Assembly (NCBI GenBank): GCA_018817795.1
Contig: JAHITJ010000129.1
Span: 1 to 39,957, forward strand
Length of the DNA stretch: 39,957 nt
Source: Myxococcota bacterium
Lineage (GTDB): Bacteria; Myxococcota_A; Polyangia; HGW-17
Direction of reading: 5' to 3'
The notes beneath the pieces were generated by a model. It was not told the DNA's origin. It saw only the letters and a list, made by a program, of their open reading frames with translations, and ran no database searches. Within the stretch, counting starts at the first letter, position 1. Each line of letters starts with the position of its first letter. A program made the position numbers and the translations under genes. This document shows, in pieces, positions 20,647 to 31,230 of the stretch.

Positions 20647-21603
20647 ATGGGACGAAAACTACTATTCTGCTGTACCACCCTCCTGCTGATGGCGTGCTCC
20701 TCGAAAGAGGCGCCCCAACCTGTTGTTCCTATCGAGGATTGGACCCTGCCGCCACCCTCCGTTGGTTCCGAAGTCGTCGCCACCGTCGACGGTGCACCGA
20801 TCACGGTGGCGGAGGTGACCTCCCGGGCCAGGGCCGGCAGCCTGACTCCCGAGCAGGCCCTGGAGCAGGCCATCACCGATCAACTGGTTCTGACCCACGC
20901 GCTGGCGAACCAGGATCCACAGGTCCTCTCCGACTCGTTCAAGGCCGCCGCCGTGCAGCACCTGATCTCGAAGCAATTCGAGCCGGCGAACACCCCCGAG
21001 AACATTCCCGACGACACGCTTCGATCCATCTACGACGAAATCCAGAGGCGCGATCACTCCCCTTCGCAGTTCGGCGACAAGAAGTTCTTCTTCTCACACG
21101 GCCAGTGGCGTTCAGTCGTACAGTTCGTCGTCCAGGCCAGCGACATGCCCGACGCCGAGGCGGTCTCCACGGTGGAAAGCATGCTGCGGCTCACCCGCGA
21201 CCACTTCCAGTTGCAGTCCCAGACCGGACAAGCCGAGTTCCGCGACAGCGCATGGAATCCCCACCATTCCTTCATCCCGGTGCGGTTCGAGCAACTGCCG
21301 CCGCTCTCGCTGGACTCCGATGAGAACCTGTACCGCCTGGGCGGCGAATTCGACGTGTCCTTCCTCGACAAGATCTTCGCCCTGGCGGGGGTCGGATCCT
21401 TCACCGAGGTGTTTTCGACTAGGTTCGGGCTGCACTGGGCCTACCTGACCAGCATCATTCCCGAACGGCACGAGTCCTTTGAAGAGGTCAGGGAGGAACT
21501 GCGCAACAGCATCGGCGACAGTCACCGGGCCCAGCGCTTCGAGGAATGGCTCTTCCGGCTCCGGCGGGAACACCACGTGACCGCCCCGGGAGGACGAAAA
21601 TAG
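20647..21603 (+). CDS. SurA/PpiC-like peptidyl-prolyl isomerase lipoprotein
   Basis: Lipobox LLLMACSS; VVATVDGAPITVAEV and EQAITDQLVLTHA are typical of parvulin-chaperone N-domains; rotamase-like C-terminal half. Confidence 0.7.
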   Translation: MGRKLLFCCTTLLLMACSSKEAPQPVVPIEDWTLPPPSVGSEVVATVDGAPITVAEVTSRARAGSLTPEQALEQAITDQLVLTHALANQDPQVLSDSFKAAAVQHLISKQFEPANTPENIPDDTLRSIYDEIQRRDHSPSQFGDKKFFFSHGQWRSVVQFVVQASDMPDAEAVSTVESMLRLTRDHFQLQSQTGQAEFRDSAWNPHHSFIPVRFEQLPPLSLDSDENLYRLGGEFDVSFLDKIFALAGVGSFTEVFSTRFGLHWAYLTSIIPERHESFEEVREELRNSIGDSHRAQRFEEWLFRLRREHHVTAPGGRK

Positions 21604-21605
21604 CC

Positions 21606-21974
21606 GTGCCCACCGCTTTTACGGAATTTCTCGCAGAGCTCGTCGGCACGGTACCGATGGCCATCGGCGCGGTCATCCAGGACTCCGACGGCGAGACCGT
21701 GGACTCCTTCGGACACATGTCGGCCTTCGACCTCATGGTGCAATCGGCCCAATGGGGACTGCTCTGGCGCGAGCTGCAGTTCCCTCCCGAGCCACGAAGG
21801 CTCACCGGCACCACCGAGATCCTCATCGAGACTGACCGCCAGAAGATCCTGCTGACCACGCTTTTCAAGGAATACTATCTGGTGTTCATCCTGAGCAAGG
21901 AAACCCAGTTGACCGAGGCACGGCGCATCCTGGACCAGTACCTGGCCGCGATTCGCGAGGAGATGGGACTATGA
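21606..21974 (+). CDS. Roadblock/LC7-like small protein
   Basis: GTG start at 21606, 2 nt after the upstream stop (VPTAFTEFLAELVGTVPMAIGAVIQDSDGETVDSFG...LFKEYYLVFILSK); size and strand/helix order fit roadblock/LC7. Confidence 0.55.
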   Translation: MPTAFTEFLAELVGTVPMAIGAVIQDSDGETVDSFGHMSAFDLMVQSAQWGLLWRELQFPPEPRRLTGTTEILIETDRQKILLTTLFKEYYLVFILSKETQLTEARRILDQYLAAIREEMGL

Positions 21975-22765
21975 CCGACACCCCCACCAAGACCTGTGTC
22001 ATCACCGGAGCCTCCAGCGGACTGGGCGTGGAGCTGGCCCTCGAGGTCGCCGGCACCCTGGACTTCACAGACCTGGTGCTGACGGCGCGCCGCCGCGAGC
22101 GCATGGAGGAGCTGGCCCTGAGGCTGCGCGAGCGCAAGCCCGGCCTCGGGATCCACATCGTGTGCGCGGATCTGTCGGCGGATGATGGCGTGTCCACCTT
22201 GTTCGAGGGCATCGGAGCCCTGCTGCCCACGGTCGGAATGTGGATCAACAACGCAGGCTTCGGCTTTCGTGGCCCGTTCATCGAGCAGGAGCCCGCCGAC
22301 CTCGACCGCATGATCGACGTGGACGTGCGCGCCCTGATGCAGTGCACCCGAAGGATCCTGCCCTCGATGATCGCCCGGCGCGACGGCCGGATCCTGAACA
22401 TCAGTTCCGTCGCCGCCTTCTCTCCGATTCCGTGGTTCGCCGTGTACGCGGCCTCCAAGGCCTTCGTGCTCTCGTTCTCCGAGGCGCTGGCCCACGAGCT
22501 CGCCGGAACCGGCGTCACCATCACGGCGTTCTGTCCGGGACCCATGCCCACGGAGTTCTTTGACATCGCCGGCAAGACCCGCTGGCATGGACCCTCGGTG
22601 CTGTGGATCTCCCCCGACCGGGCCGCCCGCGAAGCCATCTCCGCGACCCTGGCCGGACAGGCCGTGCACATCCCCCAGAAGCTCTTCGTGCTGGAGACCT
22701 TCCTGGCGCGGTTCTCGCCGCGTTCCCTTATTTCGGCCGTCTCGGGCCGCATTTTCAAGGATTGA
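21971..22765 (+). CDS. Short-chain dehydrogenase/reductase (SDR)
   Basis: TGASSGLGVELA, NNAGFGFRG, ISSVAAF, YAASKAF motifs; ATGA overlap with previous gene. Confidence 0.92.
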   Translation: MTDTPTKTCVITGASSGLGVELALEVAGTLDFTDLVLTARRRERMEELALRLRERKPGLGIHIVCADLSADDGVSTLFEGIGALLPTVGMWINNAGFGFRGPFIEQEPADLDRMIDVDVRALMQCTRRILPSMIARRDGRILNISSVAAFSPIPWFAVYAASKAFVLSFSEALAHELAGTGVTITAFCPGPMPTEFFDIAGKTRWHGPSVLWISPDRAAREAISATLAGQAVHIPQKLFVLETFLARFSPRSLISAVSGRIFKD

Positions 22766-22777
22766 TCACCGGGTTGT

Positions 22778-24442
22778 TCAGCGACGGCGGCGGATGAAGA
22801 GGAAGCCGGCCAGCGTGGCCAGGAACCAGAGGGCGGCGGTCCCGGGGGCGCTGCCAGAGGTGGTGCAGCCCAGGGGGGACATCACGACGTCATCTCCGTA
22901 GTAATAACACTCGCCGTTGCCGCAATAATCGTAGTAGCCATTGGCCTCGATGTTGACCAGGAGCGTCTCCATCAGTTGGATGTCGGCGGTCAGGTCGTCA
23001 TCGGCGAGCTCGGCGTTCACGGCATAGGCATAATCGATGGTGGAGATCAGCAGCTCGCGGGCCAGGGTGAAGTCGTAGTAGGACGAGCGCTGGCAGACTT
23101 CCTTGAGGCCCAGGAAGATGTTGAGCATCGCATAGCTCTTGCGCATCGAAGCCGCGGAGTAGAAATCTCCCTCGGGCATCATCCCTCCATCGGACAGGTC
23201 GGAGACCACCACGCGCTGGGGTCCCACGGTCTCGCCGGTCTGGGGATCGGTGTAGCTCATGGTCAAAAGGATCCCGGACAGCGACATGGTGTTGGCCTGC
23301 GGCACGATGCGCACGAACATCGCCGAGCCGCCGCCGCGCCGCGAGTTCGGATCCTCGATGTTCTCGGAGGTGCGCGAGGCCAGGTAGATCGCAGGGAAGG
23401 TCGCCTCGCCGCCGGCGGACGAGGACGTGAAGTTCTCGAAACCGACGGTGTCGCCGATGTAGAAATCAGGACCCGAGGACAGGGTGAAGTGCACGTTCTC
23501 GGCGATCGGGAAGGAGAAGAAGTCCACCTCCTCGACGAAGATGTCCGGAAGGGCCATGCTGTTCTCGATGAAGTAGAAGTTGCCGCCGGCCATGGCCAGC
23601 TCCTTCATCAGGTCGTAGTTGACGTCGGTGCCCACGCCGATGCTGGTCAACTGGGAGGTCTTCGTCGCCTTCTCACGGGCGAAGGCGATGATCGAGTTCG
23701 GGTCCGTGATGCCGGCGGTGGGCTGTCCGTCGGACAGGAAGACCACGCGGGCATAGCGTCCCTCGGCCGCTGACATCGCTGCGATGTCGAAGCCCAGCCA
23801 GAGGGCGTCATAGATGTTGGTGCTGCCGCCGGCCACGAGGCGGTTGACGTTGGCGTGCATGATCTGGCGGTTCTCGGCGGAGTCGACGTACATCAACTCC
23901 TGGGCCTCACGGGCCAGGTCGGAATAGGCCACCAGGGCCAGCCGGTCGGTCGCCTCGAGGGAGTCGATCATCATGTGCAGTCCCTGCCGGACATATTCCA
24001 ACTTGTTGTCCGAGTACATCGAGCCCGACACGTCGATTACGGCGATGAAATCGGTGGGGGGACGCTCGTAGTCCTGCGGGTTGACCTGCGACTTCATGCC
24101 GACCTGCAGCACGTTCATGTAGTCCGAACTGAGCACGGAAACACCACGGCCGAGCTGGCCGAACAGGCAGATGTCCTCACCGCAGTCTTCAGTCTGATAC
24201 TCGATGTAGTGCTCGGAAAAGAAACCGTTGGCGTCGAGGGTGTCTGGACCGGGGATGCCGCCGGCGTTCACGATGTCGCGGAACACGCCGATGTCCTGGA
24301 CGCCGCCGATGTTGACGTTCCCGTTGTTGGTGTTGTTGCCATTGTTCACGGAAGTGGATTTGGCCCCGTCGTCGGCGGCACAACCGTTGAAAATCGTCAC
24401 CGCCGAAAGAACCATAAGCAAAATAATAAGGTAGTTTTTCAT
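22778..24442 (-). CDS. vWA-domain lipoprotein with MYXO-CTERM-like C-terminal tail
   Basis: MKNYLIILLMVLSAVTIFNGCAADDG lipobox, Asn-rich linker, VWA MIDAS FIAVIDVSGSMYS, C-terminal GCTTSGSAPGTAALWFLATLAGFLFIRRRR. Confidence 0.85.
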   Translation of the reverse strand: MKNYLIILLMVLSAVTIFNGCAADDGAKSTSVNNGNNTNNGNVNIGGVQDIGVFRDIVNAGGIPGPDTLDANGFFSEHYIEYQTEDCGEDICLFGQLGRGVSVLSSDYMNVLQVGMKSQVNPQDYERPPTDFIAVIDVSGSMYSDNKLEYVRQGLHMMIDSLEATDRLALVAYSDLAREAQELMYVDSAENRQIMHANVNRLVAGGSTNIYDALWLGFDIAAMSAAEGRYARVVFLSDGQPTAGITDPNSIIAFAREKATKTSQLTSIGVGTDVNYDLMKELAMAGGNFYFIENSMALPDIFVEEVDFFSFPIAENVHFTLSSGPDFYIGDTVGFENFTSSSAGGEATFPAIYLASRTSENIEDPNSRRGGGSAMFVRIVPQANTMSLSGILLTMSYTDPQTGETVGPQRVVVSDLSDGGMMPEGDFYSAASMRKSYAMLNIFLGLKEVCQRSSYYDFTLARELLISTIDYAYAVNAELADDDLTADIQLMETLLVNIEANGYYDYCGNGECYYYGDDVVMSPLGCTTSGSAPGTAALWFLATLAGFLFIRRRR

Positions 24443-24633
24443 AACCACAACCTCCGATCCGATCCGGACCATGGCAGAATTCATGCCACTTTCTTGGCAC
24501 CAGATTGGAAAATCCAAGTATTTCATAGCATTTTCATCGGTTTTTTCCAGTCGCTTTTTCACTTATTTACAATAGAGGCGACGTGGGTCTGACATTTCTG
24601 TCAGGGGATGGGCGAAAAGTGACACGGACCGGG

Positions 24634-26109
24634 TCAGCCGGCAGCGGGAGGAGCGGGCAGCGTCTTGAGGTGGTTCATGGCCTGGCGCAGGCGGACGCGG
24701 GTCCGTTCGCGACCGACGATGAACATGCTCTCGAACAGCGGCGGGGTGGCCTTCCGGCCAGTCACGCCCACGCGCACGGGCATGAAGACGTCCTTGGTCT
24801 TCCAGCCGCGGCTCTCGGTGACCCGGCGCAGCAGCGCCTCGAGGTTCTCGACGGTGTAGTCCTCCATGCCGTCGATGGCCTCGACGAGCTCCTCGAACAA
24901 CGCGACCATCTCCGCGGGCGTGCGGCCCTTGGGAACCAACTGTTTTCCGTCCTCGGTGGCGTAGTCGAGCTGGCAGTTGAAGAAGAACGTCGACAGGTCC
25001 ACGAAGTCGGTGAGCGTGCGCATCCGCTCGTGGACCAGCGGCATGATCTTCTCGAAGTAGTCGCGGTTGAGCCACAGGCCCTGCACGGCGTCGAGCAGGC
25101 TCTGGGGCGTCATCTCCCGCAGGTACAGGCCGTTGAGCCACACCAGTTTCTCGAGGTCGAACACGGGGCCGCCGAGGCTGACCTTCTCGAACGAGAAAGC
25201 CTGGATCATCTCGGGCAGCGTGAACTTCTCCACGTCGTTTCCGAAGGAGAAGCCCATCAGCGCGAGGAAGTTGACCAGGGCCTCCGGAAGGACGCCGTAC
25301 TCCTTGTAGAACAGCAGGGACACGGGGTTCTTGCGCTTGGAGATCTTCGAGCGCGTCTTGTCGGGATTGCGCAGCAGCGGCATGTGGATCCACTGCGGTG
25401 CCTCCCAGCCGAAGGCCTCGTACAGACGGATATGCTTGGGCGTGGAAGGGATCCACTCCTCGGCCCGGATCACATGGGTGATGCCCATCAGATGATCGTC
25501 GACGACGTTGGCCAGGTGGTAGGTCGGAAAACTGTCGCTCTTGAGCAGCACCTGATCGTCGAGCTCGCGGTACGAGCGCACGATCTGGCCGCGCAGTTGG
25601 TCGACCATCACGGAGTCACCCTCCAGCGGCATCTTCAGGCGGATCACGAAGGGCTCTCCGGCGGCCGCCCTGCGGTCGCTCTCCTCACGATCGAGGTTGC
25701 GGCACAGGCGATCGTAGCCCGGCGGGGTGTTGGCGGCCTTCTGGTAGACGCGCAGCTGGTTGAGCCGCTCGTTGGTGCAGAAGCAGCGGTAGGCCTCGCC
25801 CTTCTCCAGCAGCTCCAATGCGTGCTTCTCGTAGATGTCCCGGCGCTCACTCTGGCGGTAGGGGCCGCAGGGACCTCCCACGTCGGGTCCCTCGTCCCAG
25901 GACAGGCCCAGCCAGTGAAGGCTGTCCATGATCGCCTTCTCGGAGTCCCGGCGGGCGCGGGCCTGGTCGGTGTCCTCGATGCGCAGGAGGAACTGGCCCC
26001 CATGCTGCTTGGCGAAGACGTAGTTGAACAGCGCGATGTACGCGGTGCCGACGTGCGGATCCCCGGTGGGGCTCGGGGCGATGCGGGTGCGGACGGGTCG
26101 GTTGGTCAT
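24634..26109 (-). CDS. gltX: Glutamyl-tRNA synthetase
   Basis: MTNRPVRTRIAPSPTGDPHVGTAYIALFNY (HIGH-like), KISKRKNPVSLL (KMSKS-like), RIEDTDQAR. Start reset from track 26409 to ATG at 26109. Confidence 0.95.
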   Translation of the reverse strand: MTNRPVRTRIAPSPTGDPHVGTAYIALFNYVFAKQHGGQFLLRIEDTDQARARRDSEKAIMDSLHWLGLSWDEGPDVGGPCGPYRQSERRDIYEKHALELLEKGEAYRCFCTNERLNQLRVYQKAANTPPGYDRLCRNLDREESDRRAAAGEPFVIRLKMPLEGDSVMVDQLRGQIVRSYRELDDQVLLKSDSFPTYHLANVVDDHLMGITHVIRAEEWIPSTPKHIRLYEAFGWEAPQWIHMPLLRNPDKTRSKISKRKNPVSLLFYKEYGVLPEALVNFLALMGFSFGNDVEKFTLPEMIQAFSFEKVSLGGPVFDLEKLVWLNGLYLREMTPQSLLDAVQGLWLNRDYFEKIMPLVHERMRTLTDFVDLSTFFFNCQLDYATEDGKQLVPKGRTPAEMVALFEELVEAIDGMEDYTVENLEALLRRVTESRGWKTKDVFMPVRVGVTGRKATPPLFESMFIVGRERTRVRLRQAMNHLKTLPAPPAAG

Positions 26110-26122
26110 GGGATTCTCCTGC

Positions 26123-27442
26123 TCATTCCGGGCGGATGACCGGACGGCCGATGCCTTCGTAGTAGAAGCCGTTGGCGCGGATTTCCTGCGTGTTCCACAC
26201 GTTGCGGCCATCGAACAGGCTGTTGCCGCGCATGGCCTTGCGGATGCGCGCGAAATCGGGACGCTGGAACTCGTGCCACTCGGTGACCAGGCACGTTGCG
26301 TCGGCGCCCTCCACGGTGTCATACAGGTTGTCGAAGTAGGTGCGGTTTGCGGAGGCGGGGAAACTTGCCTTGAAGTTGTCCATCGCGACCGGATCATAGG
26401 CGCGCACAATCGCGCCCTTCTGCTCGAGCAGCTCCACGATCACCTTCGCGGGGGCCTCGCGGATGTCATCAGTGTTGGGTTTGAACGCGAGTCCGAGCAC
26501 GGCCACGACCTTGCCCTTCAGATCGCCGAGGCGGCGCTCCATCTTTTCCACCAGGATGCGCTTCTGCCGCTCGTTGCTCGAGGAGGTGGCCTCGACGACG
26601 TCGAGGAACTGGTCCACCTGGTGCGACAGATACAGCAAAGCGCTGATATCCTTGGGAAAACACGAGCCGCCATAACCGGTGCCTGCATACAGGAACTTCG
26701 GTCCGATGCGTGAATCCGAGCCCATGCCCTTGCGCACCAGCTCCACGTCCGCGCCCACGATCTCGCAGAGGCGGGCGACGTTGTTCATGAACGAGATGCG
26801 CGTGGCCAGGAACGCGTTGGAGGCGTACTTGGTCAACTCCGCGCTGCGGGTGTCCATGTCGATGATGCGCTCGCGGGAGCGCACGAACGGCTGGTAGAGT
26901 TCGTGCATGACGCGGCGCGCCCTTTCGTCGTCGGTGCCGATGACCACGCGCTCGGGGCGCATGAAGTCGTTGATCGCGTCGCCTTCCTTCAGGAACTCGG
27001 GATTGGAGACGACCACAGCCTCATGCTGGGAGTTGCGGTTGAAGATGTCCTGGATGATATCGGCGGTGCCCACTGGAACGGTGCTTTTGTCCACGATCAC
27101 CGTAAAACCGTTGATGTTTTTCGCCACGACCTCGGCGGCCGCCTTCAGAGCGGAGAGGTCTGCGTTTCCGTCATCACCCTGGGGGGTACCGACGGCCAGG
27201 AAGACGACCTGGACGTTCTGGACCGCCTCGGACAGGTTCGTCGAGAAGATCAGGCGCTTCTTCTCCACGTTCCGCGCGACCATCACATCGAGACCTGGTT
27301 CATAAATAGGAATCTCACCCTTCCAGAGCATCTGGATTTTCTTCTCGTCGATGTCCACGCAATGCACTGTGTTCCCGAAATCCGCGAACGCCGCGCCCGC
27401 CACCAGACCGACATAGCCAGTACCAATTACACATACCTGCAT
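26123..27442 (-). CDS. ugd: UDP-glucose 6-dehydrogenase
   Basis: MQVCVIGTGYVGLVAGAAFADFGNTVHCVDID; VDKSTVPVGTAD; GGSCFPKDISALLY catalytic Cys motif. Confidence 0.93.
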   Translation of the reverse strand: MQVCVIGTGYVGLVAGAAFADFGNTVHCVDIDEKKIQMLWKGEIPIYEPGLDVMVARNVEKKRLIFSTNLSEAVQNVQVVFLAVGTPQGDDGNADLSALKAAAEVVAKNINGFTVIVDKSTVPVGTADIIQDIFNRNSQHEAVVVSNPEFLKEGDAINDFMRPERVVIGTDDERARRVMHELYQPFVRSRERIIDMDTRSAELTKYASNAFLATRISFMNNVARLCEIVGADVELVRKGMGSDSRIGPKFLYAGTGYGGSCFPKDISALLYLSHQVDQFLDVVEATSSSNERQKRILVEKMERRLGDLKGKVVAVLGLAFKPNTDDIREAPAKVIVELLEQKGAIVRAYDPVAMDNFKASFPASANRTYFDNLYDTVEGADATCLVTEWHEFQRPDFARIRKAMRGNSLFDGRNVWNTQEIRANGFYYEGIGRPVIRPE

Positions 27443-27812
27443 TGTTTTCTCTCCTTGTTAGGGAGACTCATTAACCGGGTTCAAACAGCCCGGTTTCTCC
27501 CTTCGGCACGTTCTGACAGGGAAACGATTCGATGTCAATGATTCTGCACATCCACAGGGGTGTCTCGAAAAGTGCACACAGGACCATGTTCTATCATTTT
27601 CGTGCGAGGTTTTTCCACGGCGTCCTCCGAAGGAAAAAAAGCCGAAAAAACCCGAATTCTCTTGACACACATGGAAAGTGAGAGAATATTCTACGCGCTT
27701 TTACGGGCCTGCCGGGCCTGATTGTCCCGCCGGCAGAACCGCCTGATGTTCCGTTTTTTTTAACCCTTTCATTGATCCCGTTCCCTTCGGCGATCAACTG
27801 AGGATATACAAC

Positions 27813-29210
27813 ATGCAATTCAACGTTGAAGGTTTCACCATAGAGAACATCAACCCGATCCAGATCCGCATCCAGGGTCTCGTGCCCTGGAAGGAAGTCG
27901 AAAAGAAGTTCGACGAAACCTACCGCGAAATCTCCAAGAACATGCGTTTCCGCGGCTTCCGCAAGGGGAAGGTGCCCCGTCAGATGCTCGAAAAAATGTT
28001 CTCCAAGCACGTCGAGACCGACCTGCTTCAGGAGCTCACCCGCGAGGCCCTCGTGGAGTTCCTGCGTCTGAAGGAGTCGATCCGTCCGGCCGACAATCCC
28101 CGTGAGTGGAAGGTCACCCCGGGCGAATTTGTGAAGGGACAGGACCTGCCGTTCTCCTCCGAGCTCGAGTTGATCCCTGAGGTCGAGCCCCAGGGCTACG
28201 AGGGCCTCAAGGCCACGCGCCTGACCGCGCCGGTGAAGGAACAGTCCATCGACGAGGAGCTTGAACGCCTCGTTCAGCGCAACACCCGCGTCAACTCCAT
28301 CGAGAACACGACCCTGGCAGCCGGCACGCACGTGCAGTTGAACGTCATGGGCAAGCTCGGCGACGAGCCCGTTTCCCTCGAGAACCAGAACGTGACCGTC
28401 CCTGCATCGGCCGTGCCCGCCGATGACAGCCACCTGGCGCGTGTGGCCGCCGTCCTCTTCGGCTTCCACCTGCCGGAAGTGCCCTACGAGAACGAGATCT
28501 CCATCCCCGCCTTCGAGGACCATCCGGAGGGCCGCGTGCTCGTCGAGATCACCAAGGCCTTCACCCACGAAAAGCCCGAGCTCGACGATGATTTCGCCAA
28601 GGAGACCGGTCGGGGTGACACCCTGGCCCAGCTGCGCGAGTCCGTCGGCAAGGACATCGCCGAGGAACTGAAGAACCGCTCCGAGACGCTGCTCGAGCGC
28701 GAGCTGCTCAAGCAGATCGTCGAGGCCAATCCGTTCGATCTGGGCCAGGGACTGATCCGGCGCCAGGCCGAGATGAAGGTCGACCAGATCCTCATGCAGT
28801 TGGGCGTGGATCCCGAGAATGAGGCGTTCCTCGAGACCAAGAAGACGCTGGCCAAGAACTACTTCGCCAAGGCCGAGAAGGAGATCCGCGAGAACCTGCT
28901 GCTCGAAGGCATCGCCAAGAGGGAAAACGTGGAGATCTCCGACGAAGCCCTCGAGAACAAGCTCAAGGAGCTGGCCGACCGGAGCAACAAGAGCGTGGAG
29001 CGCATCAAGGCCGACTACACCCGCGACGGCAAGCTCGAGGGAATCCGCTACATGCTTCGCATGGAAAAGACCATTGACCTGATCAAGGGCAAGGCCACCA
29101 TCACCGAAGAGAAGGTCGACGAACTGCCGGCCCTCCAGGAAGAGGAACCGCAACCCGAGGAGACGCATGATCACGAGTGCGGCCCCGACTGCGATCACGA
29201 CCATCACTAA
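27813..29210 (+). CDS. tig: Trigger factor
   Basis: [19 protein letters not shown] ribosome-binding signature; followed by clpP and clpX; C-terminal His/Asp-rich tail [14 protein letters not shown]. Confidence 0.93.
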   Translation: MQFNVEGFTIENINPIQIRIQGLVPWKEVEKKFDETYREISKNMRFRGFRKGKVPRQMLEKMFSKHVETDLLQELTREALVEFLRLKESIRPADNPREWKVTPGEFVKGQDLPFSSELELIPEVEPQGYEGLKATRLTAPVKEQSIDEELERLVQRNTRVNSIENTTLAAGTHVQLNVMGKLGDEPVSLENQNVTVPASAVPADDSHLARVAAVLFGFHLPEVPYENEISIPAFEDHPEGRVLVEITKAFTHEKPELDDDFAKETGRGDTLAQLRESVGKDIAEELKNRSETLLERELLKQIVEANPFDLGQGLIRRQAEMKVDQILMQLGVDPENEAFLETKKTLAKNYFAKAEKEIRENLLLEGIAKRENVEISDEALENKLKELADRSNKSVERIKADYTRDGKLEGIRYMLRMEKTIDLIKGKATITEEKVDELPALQEEEPQPEETHDHECGPDCDHDHH

Positions 29211-29221
29211 AGGAATCCATC

Positions 29222-29830
29222 ATGATCATCCCAACCGTCATTGAACAGACCCATCGCGGCGAACGTGGATGGGATATTTATTCAAGGCTCCTGAAGGATC
29301 GCATCATCTTTCTGGGTACCAGTATCAATGATGATGTTGCAAATCTTATTATTGCCCAGCTCTTGTACCTGCTCTCCGAAGATCCGGAAAAAGATATCAT
29401 GATGTATATCAATTCCCCGGGTGGAGTGGTCACAGCCGGTCTGGCAATCTACGATACCATGCAGCATATTCCCTGTCAGGTGAATACCTTCTGCATTGGT
29501 CAGGCCGCCTCCATGGCCGCCATCCTGCTGGCCGCCGGAGCTCCTGGAAAGCGCTTTGCGCTCCCGAATTCACGGATTCTGATTCATCAGCCGATGGGTG
29601 GATTCTCTGGGCAAGCTACTGATATTGATATCCAAGCGCGGGAAATCCTCAAGCTGCGCGAGCGCCTCAACCAGATTCTTTCCCAGCACACCGGCCAGAC
29701 CGTCGAGAAGGTCCAGCACGACACCGAGCGCGACTATTACATGTCGTCCGAGGAAGCCGTCATCTATGGACTTGTCGACTCCCTGATGCTGCCATCGGGC
29801 TCCGCGCCGACCGCCGTCGAGGCAAAATAA
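29222..29830 (+). CDS. clpP: ATP-dependent Clp protease proteolytic subunit
   Basis: [67 protein letters not shown]. Confidence 0.96.
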   Translation: MIIPTVIEQTHRGERGWDIYSRLLKDRIIFLGTSINDDVANLIIAQLLYLLSEDPEKDIMMYINSPGGVVTAGLAIYDTMQHIPCQVNTFCIGQAASMAAILLAAGAPGKRFALPNSRILIHQPMGGFSGQATDIDIQAREILKLRERLNQILSQHTGQTVEKVQHDTERDYYMSSEEAVIYGLVDSLMLPSGSAPTAVEAK

Positions 29831-29831
29831 A

Positions 29832-31112
29832 GTGGATCATTCCCTGCAACCGCCCGCGTCCAACGTGAGCTGCTCCTTCTGCGGCAAGACGCAGCGAGAG
29901 GTCAAGCGGATGGTGGCCGGACCCGACGTCTACATCTGCAACGACTGCGTGCGCCTGTGCCTGGACATCATCCACGACGACACGTCGATGGAGACCGAGA
30001 CGGCCACGCCCGAGAAGAAGAGCCTTCCCACCCCAAGGGATATCCGCAAACAACTCGATGAGTACGTCGTGGGTCAGGAGCGCGCCAAGAAGATCCTTTC
30101 TGTGGCCGTCTACAACCACTACAAGCGCATCGAGGTGCAGGAACAGCAGGCCGGGGAGGACAAGAAGGCCCAGGAGTTCGACGACGTGATCCTGCAGAAG
30201 TCGAACATCCTGCTGCTGGGCCCCACCGGCAGCGGCAAGACCCTCCTTGCCCAGACGCTCGCGAAGATCCTGGACGTGCCGTTCGCCATCGCCGATGCCA
30301 CCACCCTGACCGAGGCGGGCTACGTCGGCGACGACGTCGAGAACATCATTTTGAGCCTCCTGCAGAACGCCGACTACGACATCGAGCGCACCCAGAAGGG
30401 CATCGTCTACATCGACGAGATCGACAAACTCGCGCGCAAGAGCGAGAACCCGTCGATCACGCGGGATGTGGCCGGCGAGGGCGTGCAGCAGGGCCTGCTG
30501 AAGATCCTGGAGGGCACGGTGGCGCAGATCCCGCCCAAGGGAGGCCGCAAGCACCCTCAGCAGGACTTCATCCCCATCGACACCACCAATATCCTGTTCA
30601 TCTGCGGCGGCGCGTTCTCGGGCCTCGACGAGATCATCCTCAACCGGCTCGGCGACCACTCCATCGGTTTCGGCGCCAAGACCCGCAAGAAGAGCTCGAA
30701 GTTGAAGACCTGGGAGTACCTCAAGGAGGTCCAGGCCGAGGATCTGCACCGCTACGGCATGATTCCGGAGTTCGTCGGGCGCATCCCGGTGATGTCGCCG
30801 CTGCACGACCTCGACGAGGAAATCCTGGTGACCATCCTGACCCAGCCGCGCAACGCGCTGGTGCAGCAGTACCGTTGGCTCTTCGAGCTCGACGGTGTCC
30901 ACCTTGAGTTCACCTCCGACGCGCTGATCGCCATCGCCAAGCACGCGTTGTCGCTGGGCTCGGGCGCGCGCGGCCTGCGCTCGGTGACCGAACGGCTCAT
31001 GATGGACGTCATGTTCGAGATCCCTTCCCGCACGGACATCGAGAAGGTCGTCGTCACCGCCTCGGTCGTCGAAGACGGCGCCAAACCCGACATCATCCTT
31101 CGACAGGCGTGA
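29832..31112 (+). CDS. clpX: ATP-dependent Clp protease ATP-binding subunit ClpX
   Basis: [30 protein letters not shown] zinc finger; [18 protein letters not shown] start at 29832. Confidence 0.96.
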   Translation: MDHSLQPPASNVSCSFCGKTQREVKRMVAGPDVYICNDCVRLCLDIIHDDTSMETETATPEKKSLPTPRDIRKQLDEYVVGQERAKKILSVAVYNHYKRIEVQEQQAGEDKKAQEFDDVILQKSNILLLGPTGSGKTLLAQTLAKILDVPFAIADATTLTEAGYVGDDVENIILSLLQNADYDIERTQKGIVYIDEIDKLARKSENPSITRDVAGEGVQQGLLKILEGTVAQIPPKGGRKHPQQDFIPIDTTNILFICGGAFSGLDEIILNRLGDHSIGFGAKTRKKSSKLKTWEYLKEVQAEDLHRYGMIPEFVGRIPVMSPLHDLDEEILVTILTQPRNALVQQYRWLFELDGVHLEFTSDALIAIAKHALSLGSGARGLRSVTERLMMDVMFEIPSRTDIEKVVVTASVVEDGAKPDIILRQA

Positions 31113-31230
31113 CCTTCCGGTTTATTTTTTGTGATCTCCCGCAACATCCTGTCTTGAAGAAGCAAAAAAAACCTGTACGTTAACGGGTGCCAACTTGTTA
31201 CACTCTTTCAAGAAAGAAAGAGATCGCACC

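Noticed and set aside
24589-24604. CTGACA-TTTC-TGTCAG hairpin as gltX terminator
   Set aside because: Stem only 6 bp and no U tract on the minus strand; too weak to call.
27594-29207. 537-aa minus-strand ORF
   Set aside because: Antisense shadow of trigger factor.
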